A stretch of DNA of 64,000 nucleotides, taken from contig NZ_WXYN01000012.1 of assembly GCF_016881065.1 (NCBI RefSeq), positions 248,001 to 312,000 of the forward strand, read 5' to 3'. This document shows, one piece after another, positions 28,091 to 37,546 of the stretch. Position 1 is the stretch's first letter; each line of letters opens with the position of its first letter. This DNA is from Planococcus soli. Lineage in GTDB: Bacteria > Bacillota > Bacilli > Bacillales_A > Planococcaceae. The notes below the pieces were generated by a model. It was not told the origin of the DNA and did not search any database. It saw only the letters and a list, made by a program, of their open reading frames with translations. Both the position numbers and the translations under genes were made by a program.

Positions 28091-28402
28091 GTAGAAAGTC
28101 ACCTCCGGGAATATTTTCAACAAAAAATTTTAGGGTATGGATGTACTTTTCATTGTTCAGCTTCTGATTTTCCAGTACTGGTCGGGACACGCAGGATGCG
28201 TATCAGCTAAACGTTGCGACGCGATGTCGCGCTCTTAGGTTAGCTTCTGCTTTTGGCCGCTTCCGCTTTTCTCTTGTCCAGCTTCAGCGGCCAACTCCTC
28301 GGGATGTAAGCCACTCCGGCTGTGCGGCTGAAAAAACGCCGCTTCTCCGGATCGTCTTACACCTGTCGGAGCTAAACGGCCGCTTCCGCTCCTCTAACAA
28401 AA
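28091..28402. other. lon-clpX intergenic region carrying R2 repeat
   Basis: This gap of more than 300 nt replaces the lonB position of B. subtilis. It contains R2 copy 1 (hairpin 28305-28361) flanked by TTGTCCAGC on the left and GCCGCTTCCGCT on the right; another CGCTTCCGCTTTTCT sits just before the element at 28253-28271. No ORF or clear lon promoter was found. Confidence 0.6.
28274..28392 (+). repeat. structured repeat family R2, copy 1
   Basis: The element runs from TTGTCCAGC to GGCCGCTTCCGCTCCTC. Its centre is a 57-nt hairpin (28305-28361): TGTAAG pairs with CTTACA, TCCGG with CCGGA and GCGGC with GCCGC, separated by symmetric internal loops (CCAC/TCGT, then short). Copies 2 and 3 are in the etfB-etfA gap. 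Confidence 0.82.
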
Positions 28403-28450
28403 ACGGGCTGACTCGGACCGTGCGGATGCGCACGATCAGAGTCAGCCCGT
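28403..28450 (-). terminator. clpX terminator
   Basis: A 12-bp outer stem (28403-28414 with 28439-28450) plus an inner CGTGCG/CGCACG stem, followed by five Ts on the minus strand. Confidence 0.88.
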
Positions 28451-28516
28451 ATCATCCTTTTTGATTGGTTCATCTGTCACTCTGCGAAATTTTTCCGCAG
28501 GGTGAAGTTCCACTCA

Positions 28517-29788
28517 TTATGCGGATGTTTTTTCGTTATTGTCTTTAACGTACTCAGAGCCGTCTTCTAAAATTAGTTTAGGCTGTACGCTATCGGCAAC
28601 TGTTTCTTTCGTAATGACACATTCGACGATGTCTTCGCGTGAAGGCAGGTCAAACATTACTTCGAGCATAATGTTCTCGATAATTGAACGAAGTCCACGG
28701 GCACCGGTTTTGCGTTCAATTGCCAATTTCGCAATTTCGACAAGGGCACCAGGCTCGAATGTCAATTTAACGCCATCAAGCTCCATCATTTTTTGGTATT
28801 GCTTGATCAATGCATTTTTAGGTTCAGTCAAAATTTCAACCAACGCTTTTTCATCCAATTGCTCAAGACTTGCCAATACAGGCAAACGGCCGATGAACTC
28901 TGGAATTAATCCGAATTTCAACAGATCTTCAGGAATCAATTGGCTAAGCAATGATTTCTCATCCAGCTCTTCTTTGTTCGGATCTGCACCAAAACCGATG
29001 ATCTTGTTGCCGAGACGGCGTTTGATGATTTGGTCGACTCCATCAAAAGCGCCGCCTACGATGAACAATACGTTCGTCGTATCGATTTGGATGAATTCCT
29101 GATGAGGATGTTTGCGTCCGCCCTGAGGTGGTACGCTGGCAGTTGTGCCTTCCAAAATTTTAAGGAGGGCCTGCTGTACGCCTTCACCGGAAACATCGCG
29201 CGTAATTGATGGGTTTTCGGATTTACGAGCCACTTTATCGATTTCATCGATATAGATGATGCCTTTTTCTGCGCGTTCCACATCATAATCTGCAGCTTGG
29301 ATCAGCTTCAATAGGATGTTTTCAACGTCTTCACCGACATAGCCGGCTTCCGTCAATGATGTAGCGTCCGCTATAGCAAACGGCACGTTCAGAATGCGGG
29401 CCAATGTTTGTGCGAGCAAAGTTTTCCCGCTACCTGTTGGTCCGATCAATACAATATTGGATTTCGACAACTCAACATCATCAATCTTGCTGTTGGAGTT
29501 GACGCGTTTATAATGATTGTATACTGCTACAGCCAGAGATTTCTTCGCTTTTTCCTGACCGATAACATAGCCGTTCAGAATGTCCAGAATTTCTTTTGGC
29601 TTAGGCACTTCTTTGAATTCTACTTCTTCGTCCGTACCAAGCTCTTCTTCTACGATTTCCGTACAAAGCTCAATACATTCGTCACAAATATAAACACCTG
29701 GTCCTGCAACCAGTTTACGAACCTGCTCTTGTGGTTTGCCACAGAATGAGCATTTTAAATGCTCTTTTTCGTCATTGAATTTGAACAA
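28517..29788 (-). CDS. clpX: ATP-dependent Clp protease ATP-binding subunit ClpX
   Basis: A 423-residue AAA+ unfoldase that feeds ClpP. The N-terminal C4 zinc finger (CSFCGK, then CDECIELC) lies at about 11-38. Walker [16 protein letters not shown] is near 115, Walker [11 protein letters not shown] near 180, and the ClpP-docking loop KIIGFGAD near 265. The start is TTG at 29788, with AGGGG 8 nt upstream. This gives MFKFNDEK, the usual ClpX beginning. A GTG three codons earlier overlaps the ribosome site and is less likely. Confidence 0.97.
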   Translation of the reverse strand: MFKFNDEKEHLKCSFCGKPQEQVRKLVAGPGVYICDECIELCTEIVEEELGTDEEVEFKEVPKPKEILDILNGYVIGQEKAKKSLAVAVYNHYKRVNSNSKIDDVELSKSNIVLIGPTGSGKTLLAQTLARILNVPFAIADATSLTEAGYVGEDVENILLKLIQAADYDVERAEKGIIYIDEIDKVARKSENPSITRDVSGEGVQQALLKILEGTTASVPPQGGRKHPHQEFIQIDTTNVLFIVGGAFDGVDQIIKRRLGNKIIGFGADPNKEELDEKSLLSQLIPEDLLKFGLIPEFIGRLPVLASLEQLDEKALVEILTEPKNALIKQYQKMMELDGVKLTFEPGALVEIAKLAIERKTGARGLRSIIENIMLEVMFDLPSREDIVECVITKETVADSVQPKLILEDGSEYVKDNNEKTSA

Positions 29789-29832
29789 TGTATTCACCCC
29801 TATTCAAGCCATTATCTTACAAGATTATCGTA

Positions 29833-29862
29833 ATTCTAGCAACTAATTAGATTCACCGTCAA
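29833..29862 (-). promoter_or_regulatory. clpX promoter (SigA type)
   Basis: TTGACG at 29862-29857 and TAGAAT at 29838-29833, 18-nt spacer, about 40 nt upstream of the clpX start. Confidence 0.65.
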
Positions 29863-29906
29863 TTCTTCGGCAGCGGACATGTGCATTCAGTGTTCTATGT
29901 AGTGGA

Positions 29907-29934
29907 AAACAAGGTGCGTCTCCGCACCTTGTTT
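29907..29934 (-). terminator. tig terminator
   Basis: A perfect 12-bp stem (29907-29918 with 29923-29934) with loop TCTC, ending in T-rich sequence on the minus strand, 28 nt after the tig stop. Confidence 0.88.
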
Positions 29935-29962
29935 CGCCTATTACTTATATGTTGCTTATGTG

Positions 29963-31249
29963 TTATTCAGAAATTTTAGCGTTGTCCACCAGGAACTCGA
30001 CTGTGTTCTGCATACGGATATCGTTTTCAAGCATTTCAGTTCCACCTAGAGCTGTTTTGATCTGTTCAATGTCCATATTGAATTGGCCAGCCATTTTTTC
30101 AAGCTCTTTGTCGATGTCTTCTGAAGTGACTTGCATGTTTTCAGCTTCAGCAATTGCTTCAAGCGTCAATGAAACGCGTACGCGTGTTTCAGCATCACCG
30201 TGCATTTGCTCGCGAAGTGCAGCTTCGTCCTGGCCAGAGAATTGGAAGTACAATTCAAGGTTCATACCTTGCTGAGTCAAACGTTGTTCGAAATCGCTCA
30301 TCATACGGTCCATTTCTGTGTGGATCATTGCATGAGGAATTTCGATTGTTGCATTTTCAGCAGCTTTTTGAACTAACTCGTCGCGCAATGTTGCATCAGC
30401 AGCAGATTTCTTTTCAGCAATCAGGCTGTCTTTCATTTTTGTGCGAAGAGCATCCAAGCTTTCAACTTCAGGGTCGATTTCTTTAGCCAACTCGTCATTC
30501 AACTCTGGAAGTTCCTTGCCTTTAACTTCACTTACTTTCACTTTGAACGTTGCAGCTTTTCCTGCAAGTTCAGCAGCGTGGTATTCTTCCGGGAAAGTGA
30601 CTTCAACGTCTTTTTCTTCTCCAGATTTTACGCCTACCAATTGCTCTTCGAATCCTGGGATGAATGAGTTTGAACCGATTTCAAGGGAATAATCATTTCC
30701 TTGTCCGCCTTCAAATGCTTCTCCATCTACAAATCCTTCAAAATCGATAACAGCTGTATCGCCTTCAACGATTGCTTCGTCTTCTTTAACAGTCAACTCA
30801 GCCAAACGCTCCTGGTTTTCTTTCAACTGGTTTTCGATATCTTCATCAGACACTTCTGTATCCGGTTTTGAAGCTTCAAGACCCTTGTATTCGCCAAGCT
30901 GGACTTCTGGTTTTACAATCACTTTCGCTGTAAACACAAGCGGCTGGTTTTTTTCGATAGTTTCGATGTCGATTTCAGGACGGTCAACCGGGTTGATGCC
31001 TGCTTCTTCAACTGCATTCGCGTAAGCGTCCGGCAAGATGAAATCCAAAGCGTCCTGGTAAAGTGATTCTACGCCAAAACGTTTTTCGAACATTTGACGC
31101 GGCATTTTCCCTTTACGGAAACCTGGTACGTTGATTTCTTTAACAACTTTCTTAAACGCTTTATCAAGACCGGCGTTTACTTCTTCTGCAGGAACTTCAA
31201 TTGTAAGAATCCCTGTGTTACCTTCTTGTTTTTCCCATTTTGCTGACAT
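29963..31249 (-). CDS. tig: trigger factor (ribosome-associated chaperone)
   Basis: A 428-residue three-domain chaperone. The N-terminal ribosome-binding domain holds the [17 protein letters not shown] signature near residue 43. The FKBP-type prolyl isomerase domain is about 160-245 ([19 protein letters not shown]). The helical C-terminal domain is about 250-428. The sequence is acidic and rich in Glu. It lies upstream of clpX as in B. subtilis but each has its own promoter and terminator. Confidence 0.97.
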   Translation of the reverse strand: MSAKWEKQEGNTGILTIEVPAEEVNAGLDKAFKKVVKEINVPGFRKGKMPRQMFEKRFGVESLYQDALDFILPDAYANAVEEAGINPVDRPEIDIETIEKNQPLVFTAKVIVKPEVQLGEYKGLEASKPDTEVSDEDIENQLKENQERLAELTVKEDEAIVEGDTAVIDFEGFVDGEAFEGGQGNDYSLEIGSNSFIPGFEEQLVGVKSGEEKDVEVTFPEEYHAAELAGKAATFKVKVSEVKGKELPELNDELAKEIDPEVESLDALRTKMKDSLIAEKKSAADATLRDELVQKAAENATIEIPHAMIHTEMDRMMSDFEQRLTQQGMNLELYFQFSGQDEAALREQMHGDAETRVRVSLTLEAIAEAENMQVTSEDIDKELEKMAGQFNMDIEQIKTALGGTEMLENDIRMQNTVEFLVDNAKISE

Positions 31250-31317
31250 TATATAAGCCCTCCAAACATTTTCTAAAAAGTCATTTTACGTTTTATACGA
31301 ATTTTGACAACTTCAAT

Positions 31318-31345
31318 ATTATAGCACACATAGAGTCAGGTTCAA
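31318..31345 (-). promoter_or_regulatory. tig promoter (extended -10)
   Basis: TTGAAC at 31345-31340, 16-nt spacer, TATAAT at 31323-31318 preceded by TGC. About 70 nt upstream of the tig start. Confidence 0.7.
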
Positions 31346-31351
31346 CTATTT

Positions 31352-32329
31352 CTACCTATTCCGCATTTCAAACCATAGTTCTGCCTGCTGAATCAGCTCC
31401 AGAAGCTTTTCATCTTCATCGAATGAAGTCATTCCGCTGAACAAGCCTTCGGTATAATCCATATACCCCTGCGCCACTTCCGCTTCATCGTAATCATCCC
31501 AGACGAACGGGTAGAGGAGGTAAATATGGCGTTCAAACAATTCTTTCACCAGTTCCAGGCGCGTTGGATCTTTCGCCAAATCATCTTCCATCATGGCCGT
31601 TATCTTTCGGATCCGGTCATTATTAATCGGTTCTGGCAAATTGTTGATATTGAATGTGCCTTTGTAATGGAACTTTTGGACAGTCACTTCTGCGTCGATT
31701 TTTTCCTGATAGAGCATGAATAATATGTATGTTTTCGTTAACAGATCCGCATTGGGATGCTCAATAATTGCCAGCAGCCGCTTTTTCAGCGCCTGATAGG
31801 AAGTTGTCGGCAAATCCAGAATCAGCTGCTCCTGCTCTGAAGGATGCAATGCCAAAAACGAATCAATCGCATAAAGCGAAGCATCTACTTTCTCCGAAGC
31901 GTTCGCGGCAATCCGCTCGTTCAAGTCACGCAATTGCTGGAACTGCTCAAGCCGCTCTTCCGGCAGGATTTTTTCTTCTATCAAAAGCTCGATCATCTTT
32001 TCCGCTTCTTCAAACTCACGTACTTGCATCAAAATGCTTATGTATAGCTCCATGGTCTCCAAATAATGGATCGGACCAATCTTCAATAGCTCCCTGCAGA
32101 CTTCCAGGGCTTCTTCAAATTCTCCCAGTTCATACAGACAATACGTATAGCCGCCTAAAGCTGCTGCATGTTCAGGTTCATAAGCGAGCACCTGATACAG
32201 ATTGTCCCGGGCATCTTCATACTTTTCTTCTTTTAAAAAAGTCATGCCTTCTGCGAGCAAGCGGTTCACTGTCGTTGGAAAAACGATCACATTCCCCATG
32301 CGCTTTAACTCCCGGTATTTCTTTCGCAT
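31352..32329 (-). CDS. TPR-repeat protein (YsoA-like)
   Basis: A 325-residue soluble helical protein. At least three tetratricopeptide-like units are visible between about 20 and 130 (FLKEEKYEDARDNLYQVL, AALGGYTYCLYELGEFEEAL, YISILMQVREFEEAEKMIE). The C-terminal 180 residues are helical and acidic without a motif I can name. No signal peptide. GAGGTG lies 5 nt before the ATG. Position upstream of tig matches B. subtilis ysoA. A scaffolding role is likely for TPRs; the partner is unknown. Confidence 0.82.
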   Translation of the reverse strand: MRKKYRELKRMGNVIVFPTTVNRLLAEGMTFLKEEKYEDARDNLYQVLAYEPEHAAALGGYTYCLYELGEFEEALEVCRELLKIGPIHYLETMELYISILMQVREFEEAEKMIELLIEEKILPEERLEQFQQLRDLNERIAANASEKVDASLYAIDSFLALHPSEQEQLILDLPTTSYQALKKRLLAIIEHPNADLLTKTYILFMLYQEKIDAEVTVQKFHYKGTFNINNLPEPINNDRIRKITAMMEDDLAKDPTRLELVKELFERHIYLLYPFVWDDYDEAEVAQGYMDYTEGLFSGMTSFDEDEKLLELIQQAELWFEMRNR

Positions 32330-32417
32330 CCTGCCACCTCATTTTGTGTTTCGTAATCATAGTATATTCCCTTTTGCCCGAAAATAAAAATCTTATCGCG
32401 GAGCGCGTAAACGGCAG

Positions 32418-32717
32418 CTACCACAAAGGTTTCTGTTCGTTGCTCAGCTCCATCATTTTAGGTATTAAGGACAAGGCTACAGCAAAGAGTATTAGTATCA
32501 TGCTGATCGAATAAACCAAGGGCAAATTAAAAATTGCGGCAAACGGCAACGGCAATAACACCAGCCAGTTGATGAGCGTCATGCGCTTCCGTGATTTTGG
32601 CGTTGCGTACTGATCACTATGGCAATGCGGGCAGTTCATCGCTCCGCTGAACTTCCACGAAGCCTTGATTGATTCTTGCCAGGTCCATTCGGTTTTACAA
32701 GTTTTAGATGTCGGCAT
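32418..32717 (-). CDS. small putative zinc-finger membrane protein (TIGR04104-like)
   Basis: A 99-residue protein with an N-terminal cysteine-containing part (CKTEWTWQESIKASWKF, then MNCPHCHSDQY) and two hydrophobic segments at about 47-63 and 68-88. The CPHC pair and the WxWxxSxK pattern recall a small Bacillales family of zinc-ribbon membrane proteins; the first half-site has only one Cys here, so metal binding may be incomplete. AAGGAGGAG precedes the ATG. Function unknown. Confidence 0.7.
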   Translation of the reverse strand: MPTSKTCKTEWTWQESIKASWKFSGAMNCPHCHSDQYATPKSRKRMTLINWLVLLPLPFAAIFNLPLVYSISMILILFAVALSLIPKMMELSNEQKPLW

Positions 32718-32818
32718 AGAAACTCCTCCTTAGTTATATAGTACGTAATGCAGGAGGAATGGTTTCAGTGTTATGTGAACTTGGGTGAAATGAAAAAGTC
32801 TCGGCCTCGCGAAATGAA

Positions 32819-32966
32819 GAGGTGAACTTTTTTAATCGCATGGCCGCTTTGGGCAAGGCAAAGACGAGTGCTCCTGCGCAAGCTCTTCACAAAGCGCGCG
32901 GACGCGCCAGCGCTTAGAGAGTTTTCAGAAATGAGCTTTTTATTTCAGTAAATAAAGTTCATTTTT
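32819..32966 (-). repeat. GC-rich intergenic repeat family R1, copy D (divergent)
   Basis: Read leftward it shares AGCGCTGGCGCGTCC at its start and GCCCAAAGCGGCC at its end with copies A-C, but the middle differs. The outer sequences GTGAACTTTTTTA and its near inverse around 32956 form imperfect inverted ends. It lies upstream of the zinc-finger gene. Confidence 0.55.
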
Positions 32967-33024
32967 AAAAGTATCCAAGTAAACGATCGTTTTAGAGATA
33001 GTTGAAATATTTCACCCATATATA

Positions 33025-33065
33025 AAGAACCTCCCAATCGTTCATTGAACGATTGGGAGGTTCTT
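33025..33065 (-). terminator. tRNA-Arg terminator
   Basis: A perfect 19-bp stem (33025-33043 with 33047-33065) with a 3-nt loop, beginning 25 nt after the tRNA 3' end. The flanks on the minus strand are A-rich before and less T-rich after, but the stem is very strong. Confidence 0.88.
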
Positions 33066-33089
33066 AAAAAATTATGTACATCTCTATAA

Positions 33090-33163
<74 letters not shown>

Positions 33164-33239
33164 CAAAGCTTTCTTGAAGTCCAGACAGTGGCGTCTGCTG
33201 TTGCGGACGGCTTCGCTTTTCTTACGAAAGACAATTTTA

Positions 33240-33268
33240 ATTATAGAAATGATTTGAAGAAAAGTCAA
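33240..33268 (-). promoter_or_regulatory. tRNA-Arg promoter
   Basis: TTGACT at 33268-33263 and a consensus TATAAT at 33245-33240, 17-nt spacer, 70 nt upstream of the tRNA 5' end. Confidence 0.8.
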
Positions 33269-33306
33269 TGCTATTTTAAAAAAACATTAGAAATAATTGA
33301 TGGCGT

Positions 33307-33912
33307 TTATTTTTCCTCGTTCAACCACGCAGGCATGCTTTCATTGAGTTTGCGCAATGCGTTGCCACGGTGGGAAATTGCAGCTTTTTCATGAGGCTGC
33401 AGTTCAGCCATCGCTTTGTCCTGGGCCGGCACGAAGAAAATCGGGTCGTAGCCAAAACCATTATCGCCCCGACGTTCGTGGAGAATCGTGCCTTCACATG
33501 AACCTGAGAAGGTTTCGGTCTGCTGTCCTGGTGCAGCAACAGCCAAGACGCATCTAAATCGTGCTGTGCGCTCGCTGTCCTGCACGCCGTCCAACTTCTC
33601 CAGCACTTTATCAATATTGGCGTTGTCGCTCTTAGCGCCCCCAGCATAACGCGCTGAGTAGACACCCGGCTCGCCGTTTAAAGCATCGATCTCCAAACCG
33701 CTGTCGTCTGAGATCACCGGAATGCCGAGCGCTTGTGAAACCGCTTCGGCTTTTAGGATGGCGTTCTCTTCAAACGTCACGCCTGTTTCTTCCACATCCA
33801 TGTCCTGTGCGACGTCAAGCAGCGTCAACACTTGGTAGCCAAGCGGAGACAGCATCGTTTCAAAATCTTTGGCTTTGCCTTTGTTTTGAGTTGCGATTAC
33901 GATTTTTTTCAT
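33307..33912 (-). CDS. rdgB: XTP/dITP pyrophosphatase (non-canonical purine NTPase)
   Basis: A 201-residue HAM1/RdgB-family enzyme that hydrolyses dITP and XTP to prevent mutagenic incorporation. It starts [41 protein letters not shown] lies near 68-90 with the catalytic acidic residues, GFGYDPIFF near 148 and [11 protein letters not shown] near 180. Length is standard. Its ATG overlaps the rph stop (ATGA), as in B. subtilis rph-ysnA. Confidence 0.95.
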   Translation of the reverse strand: MKKIVIATQNKGKAKDFETMLSPLGYQVLTLLDVAQDMDVEETGVTFEENAILKAEAVSQALGIPVISDDSGLEIDALNGEPGVYSARYAGGAKSDNANIDKVLEKLDGVQDSERTARFRCVLAVAAPGQQTETFSGSCEGTILHERRGDNGFGYDPIFFVPAQDKAMAELQPHEKAAISHRGNALRKLNESMPAWLNEEK

Positions 33913-34658
33913 AGTTCTGCTGGCACCTTTTCACCGATGCGTGCAGCGATATCACCCAACGCTTCCCGCTGCATAGCAATCAGCTGGCTGATTCCGGCTT
34001 CTCCAAGGTCCATCAATTCGTTTAGCTGAGCACGAGTGAAAGTGGATTCTTCCCCTGTTCCCTGCAGTTCCACAAAGTGGCCGGCGCCGGTCATCACAAG
34101 GTTCATATCGACTTCTGCACTTGAATCCTCGACATAGTTCAAATCAAGGATCGAGCCGTTTTCAGCAGTGACCCCGACACTTGTTGCGGCAAGAAAATCT
34201 GTTACCGGAAATGCCGGCAGATCCAATTTGCCGATGGCCATCGTCATGGCGATAAATGCGCCTGTAATCGACGCTGTTCGCGTTCCGCCATCTGCCTGGA
34301 TAACGTCGCAGTCGATCCATAGCGTACGTTCTCCAAGCTTCTCAAGGTCCACAACGGCACGCAATGCACGGCCGATCAGACGCTGGATTTCCATTGTGCG
34401 TCCGCCGATTTTGCCAGCCGAAGCTTCGCGGCGGTTCCGGCTGTTGGTAGCGCGTGGAAGCATGGAATATTCTGCTGTAATCCAGCCTTTGCCCTGGCCG
34501 CGCAGGAATCCAGGAACTCTGTCTTCAATCGTCGCAGTACAAATAACTTTTGTCTGTCCCACAGTGATCAATACCGAGCCTTCCGGATGAATCAAGTAAT
34601 CTACGTCCACTGTTACCGGACGCAGTTCGTTCGTTTGTCTATTATCTATGCGTGTCAT
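33909..34658 (-). CDS. rph: ribonuclease PH
   Basis: A 249-residue phosphorolytic 3'-5' exonuclease trimming tRNA 3' ends. Visible: [32 protein letters not shown] near 67, the phosphate-binding [11 protein letters not shown] near 95 and [17 protein letters not shown] near 117. Length matches the family. It follows a terminator at the racE end, so it probably has its own promoter in the 55-nt gap; none was convincing. Confidence 0.96.
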   Translation of the reverse strand: MTRIDNRQTNELRPVTVDVDYLIHPEGSVLITVGQTKVICTATIEDRVPGFLRGQGKGWITAEYSMLPRATNSRNRREASAGKIGGRTMEIQRLIGRALRAVVDLEKLGERTLWIDCDVIQADGGTRTASITGAFIAMTMAIGKLDLPAFPVTDFLAATSVGVTAENGSILDLNYVEDSSAEVDMNLVMTGAGHFVELQGTGEESTFTRAQLNELMDLGEAGISQLIAMQREALGDIAARIGEKVPAEL

Positions 34659-34713
34659 AAAAATCCTCCTCGTATATGCTCAAATAGCTTACCATATTTC
34701 CCTGGCAACGACA

Positions 34714-34744
34714 AAAACCTGACGGCTGAGAGCCATCAGGTTTT
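34714..34744 (-). terminator. racE terminator overlapping its last codons
   Basis: Arms 34714-34727 and 34731-34744 pair over 14 positions with one mismatch and a 3-nt loop, ending in Ts on the minus strand. The 5' arm includes the racE stop codon and the two codons before it. Confidence 0.88.
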
Positions 34745-35545
34745 GTGGAATCGTATCGAATGGATGATCGGTTCATTGATCCCCAGCCACTTATGGATGA
34801 TCGAACTGAATATTTGCGTTGATCCCGATGTATAGAAATGATGCACCGGCGGCTGGCTCCAATTTGCGAACTGCTTTTTGTAGCTCAAGTAACGCTCGAC
34901 ATCTTTTGCCGTTTCTTCAGCCGACGACAGCACATGCACCGTATCGCCGAGCACTTCTTCAATAAAGCCTTGGAGCAACGGATAATGCGTGCAGCCCAAA
35001 ATCGCCGTGTCGAACTCTTCATAGGCAATCGATGCCAATGTATCCTGAACGATGCGGTGAGCAAACTCGCCTTCGTACTCGTCACTTTCTACTAAAGGGA
35101 CAAACCGCGGGCACGCCAGCTGTACGACATTCGCGGAAGAAACCAGCGACAAGATCGCTTTTTCGTAAGCACCGCTGTCTACCGTTCCTAATGTGCCCAA
35201 AACGGCGATTTTTTTCGTCGTTGAAGATTTGATCGCTGCACGCGCACCCGGGAAAATAACCCCGATTACAGGGATCGGAAGGTTTTTCTGCAGGGAGTAA
35301 AGCGCCGCTGCGGTTGCTGTGTTGCAGGCGATGACCAGCATTTTAATATTCTTTTTCATCAGTGCATTGGCCATTTGCCACGTATAGGTCCGCACTTCTG
35401 AAAGCGGACGCGGGCCGTAAGGGCATCTGGCATTATCACCGATATAATAAATTTGCTCGTTCGGCAATAGTTTCATTATTTCTTTTGCGACGGTAAGTCC
35501 ACCGACTCCTGAATCAATTACTCCGATTGGCGCATTCAACGTCAT
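34736..35545 (-). CDS. racE: glutamate racemase
   Basis: A 269-residue cofactor-independent racemase supplying D-glutamate for peptidoglycan. The two catalytic cysteines sit in VIACNTATAA near 74 and LGCTHYPLL near 186; GVIDSGVGGLTV opens the protein and NARCPYGPRPL lies near 40. ATG at 35545 is used; a TTG two codons later is also possible. No gerM follows, unlike B. subtilis. Confidence 0.95.
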   Translation of the reverse strand: MTLNAPIGVIDSGVGGLTVAKEIMKLLPNEQIYYIGDNARCPYGPRPLSEVRTYTWQMANALMKKNIKMLVIACNTATAAALYSLQKNLPIPVIGVIFPGARAAIKSSTTKKIAVLGTLGTVDSGAYEKAILSLVSSANVVQLACPRFVPLVESDEYEGEFAHRIVQDTLASIAYEEFDTAILGCTHYPLLQGFIEEVLGDTVHVLSSAEETAKDVERYLSYKKQFANWSQPPVHHFYTSGSTQIFSSIIHKWLGINEPIIHSIRFHKT

Positions 35546-35555
35546 CGCCTCTATC

Positions 35556-36008
35556 CTATTTCATGTTTTTGTGCAATTTCTCAAGCAAAGCCGCAAATTG
35601 CTCGGCTTCGTCTAAAGTAAAATCTGCTAATACGGTTTCTAAGTATTCCTGGCGCTTTTGAATCACTTCTTCAATAACACGTTCGCCTTCTTTTAACAAT
35701 TTGATCCGGACAACCCGGCGATCCTGTTCTTCACGGATGCGCACGACCAGTTCATTTTTTTCCATGCGGTCAACCAAATCGGTTGTGGTGCTGAACGCAA
35801 GATACATTTTGTTCGACAAATCGCCGATGGTCATGTCTCCGTGTTCAAATAGCCATTGCAGCGCAACGAACTGAGGCGGTGTAATTGTATAAGAATTTAA
35901 AATTTCCCGGCCTTTTTGCTTGATGATTCCGGAAATATAGCGCAGTTCCTTTTCCATAAAGGCTATGCGTTCTAAATCATGGCTGATGCCTTGCTTGTCA
36001 TCATTCAT
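35556..36008 (-). CDS. MarR-family transcriptional regulator (YsmB-like)
   Basis: A 150-residue winged-helix regulator. The recognition region LSNKMYLAFSTTTDLVDRM near 65-83 is followed by the wing REEQDRRVVRIKL near 92, the standard MarR order, with flanking dimerisation helices. A 7-bp inverted repeat AAAACCT/AGGTTTT straddles about 36030-36062 just upstream and could be its operator or a weak terminator of the gene above. Position next to racE matches B. subtilis ysmB. Ligand and targets unknown. Confidence 0.88.
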   Translation of the reverse strand: MNDDKQGISHDLERIAFMEKELRYISGIIKQKGREILNSYTITPPQFVALQWLFEHGDMTIGDLSNKMYLAFSTTTDLVDRMEKNELVVRIREEQDRRVVRIKLLKEGERVIEEVIQKRQEYLETVLADFTLDEAEQFAALLEKLHKNMK

Positions 36009-36084
36009 TAATAGTTACCACTCCTTGAGAAAACCTATCTTATTTCTATAGTGAAGGTTTTTTATTGATATAGCAAGAACTCCC

Positions 36085-36552
36085 TTATTTTTTTGCAATT
36101 GCCAATTGTCCGGACCGGAGCAATTCGATGTCCTCTTCTGTCCACGGATGGCCTTTTCCGGTCTTTTTTGAAATCTGGACAATTGCCCCTCTGCCGGTAA
36201 AGCAAGTCTCGCCTTTTTCATTGACGGTCCAGTAATGGACATCAACTGAAGAAGTTCCAACTCGTACAATCTTGACATGAACATCCAACTTTTCATCGAA
36301 AAACACTTGCTGAACAAAATCCACCTGCATATCCGCCACCACCGGAAAAAGCTCATTGCCCTTTTCTAGCCAGCGCTGCATCAATCCCAGTTCTTTCATG
36401 AACTCGATCCGTGCAAATTCAAAGTAGGCAATGGGAACCGTGTTGTTTACATGGCCGAACATATCGGTTTCAGAAAACCGCACTTGAACCGGAGCAGAAA
36501 AGAAAAAATCCTGCTTCCACTCTTCAAAATCATTAATATAATTTGCTTTCAT
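36085..36552 (-). CDS. acyl-CoA thioesterase, hotdog fold (YsmA-like)
   Basis: A 155-residue 4-hydroxybenzoyl-CoA-thioesterase-type protein. The active-site region VRFSETDMFGHVNNTVPIAYF near 24-44 carries the catalytic Asp and the HVNN motif, and the long hotdog helix FEFARIEFMKELG follows. GGAGG precedes the ATG. It lies between the MarR gene and sdhB as in B. subtilis, minus gerE. Substrate unknown. Confidence 0.87.
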   Translation of the reverse strand: MKANYINDFEEWKQDFFFSAPVQVRFSETDMFGHVNNTVPIAYFEFARIEFMKELGLMQRWLEKGNELFPVVADMQVDFVQQVFFDEKLDVHVKIVRVGTSSVDVHYWTVNEKGETCFTGRGAIVQISKKTGKGHPWTEEDIELLRSGQLAIAKK

Positions 36553-36718
36553 GGGTGGCCTCCGATTAATTAACTTTATATGGTGAACAAAAAAATCCGC
36601 TTGGAGCGTTTACTTCTCTCTACACAACTCGTATAAGTCGAACTCCAGTCAACTATTTCATTTTCCTAGTATATCAAAAATTTCGCAAAAGAGCAGTCAA
36701 TTTCTAAACAAAGCAAAT

Positions 36719-36743
36719 AAAAAACCCCGCCGCAGCGGGGTTT
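36719..36743 (-). terminator. sdhCAB terminator
   Basis: AAACCCCGC pairs with GCGGGGTTT (36722-36730 with 36735-36743), loop CGCA, followed by Ts on the minus strand, 11 nt after the sdhB stop. Confidence 0.9.
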
Positions 36744-36753
36744 CCAGTAAATA

Positions 36754-37524
36754 CTAGTCAACCATTCTGTCGCTTCCGAAGAAGTTCCGGAACATTTGAA
36801 CAGTTGTATCGCGGTTCAACGCTGCGATCGAAGTTGTCAAAGGAATTCCTTTTGGACAAGATTCCACGCAGTTTTGAGAGTTACCGCAGCTTGCCAGTCC
36901 GCCTTCGCCCATGATCGCGTTCAAGCGTGCGTCGCGGTTCATGGCACCCGTTGGATGAGCGTTCATCAAACGAACTTGTGAAAGTGGTGCAGCTCCGATG
37001 AAATCGGATTTATCGTTAACGTTCGGGCATGCTTCAAGACATACGCCGCACGTCATACATTTAGATAGTTCGTATGCCCATTGGCGCTTGCGCTCTGGCA
37101 TACGCGGCCCATCTCCAAGGTCATGCGTACCATCGATAGGCACCCATGCTTTAACTTTCTTCAACGAGTCGAACATCCGGCTGCGGTCAATGACAAGGTC
37201 ACGGACAACAGGGAATGTCTTCATCGGCTGAAGACGGATCGGCTGCTCCAATTGATCCACCAAAGCAGTACACGATTGACGCGCTTTGCCGTTGATGATC
37301 ATCGAACATGCTCCACAAACCTCTTCCAGGCAGTTCATGTCCCAGTTTACAGGAGTGGTTTTCTTCCCTTCGATGTTGACAGGGTTACGACGAATTTCCA
37401 TCAATGCCGAAATGACATTCATGTTCATCACATATGGCAATTCGAACTTTTCCCAATACGAATCTTCATCCGTAGAGTTTCTGCGTTCGATTTCAAATAT
37501 AACCGTTTTTGCTGCTTCACCCAT
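36754..37524 (-). CDS. sdhB: succinate dehydrogenase iron-sulfur subunit
   Basis: A 256-residue electron-transfer subunit. Cys ligands of the [2Fe-2S] cluster lie in CLEEVCGACSMIINGKARQSC (about 65-85); [4Fe-4S] and [3Fe-4S] ligands lie in CMTCGVCLEACPN near 157 and CGNSQNCVESCPKG near 213. Full length. It is last in sdhCAB, which couples succinate oxidation to menaquinone reduction at the membrane. Confidence 0.97.
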   Translation of the reverse strand: MGEAAKTVIFEIERRNSTDEDSYWEKFELPYVMNMNVISALMEIRRNPVNIEGKKTTPVNWDMNCLEEVCGACSMIINGKARQSCTALVDQLEQPIRLQPMKTFPVVRDLVIDRSRMFDSLKKVKAWVPIDGTHDLGDGPRMPERKRQWAYELSKCMTCGVCLEACPNVNDKSDFIGAAPLSQVRLMNAHPTGAMNRDARLNAIMGEGGLASCGNSQNCVESCPKGIPLTTSIAALNRDTTVQMFRNFFGSDRMVD

Positions 37525-37546
37525 GGTAAATTAGCTCCCTTCTATA

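Noticed and set aside
28091-28516. Remnant of a lonB gene between clpX and lon
   Set aside because: No frame in this gap resembles Lon; the space is repeat and terminator sequence.
36015-36356. Minus-strand frame of 113 codons between the MarR and thioesterase genes
   Set aside because: It overlaps most of the thioesterase gene in another frame and lacks any family features.
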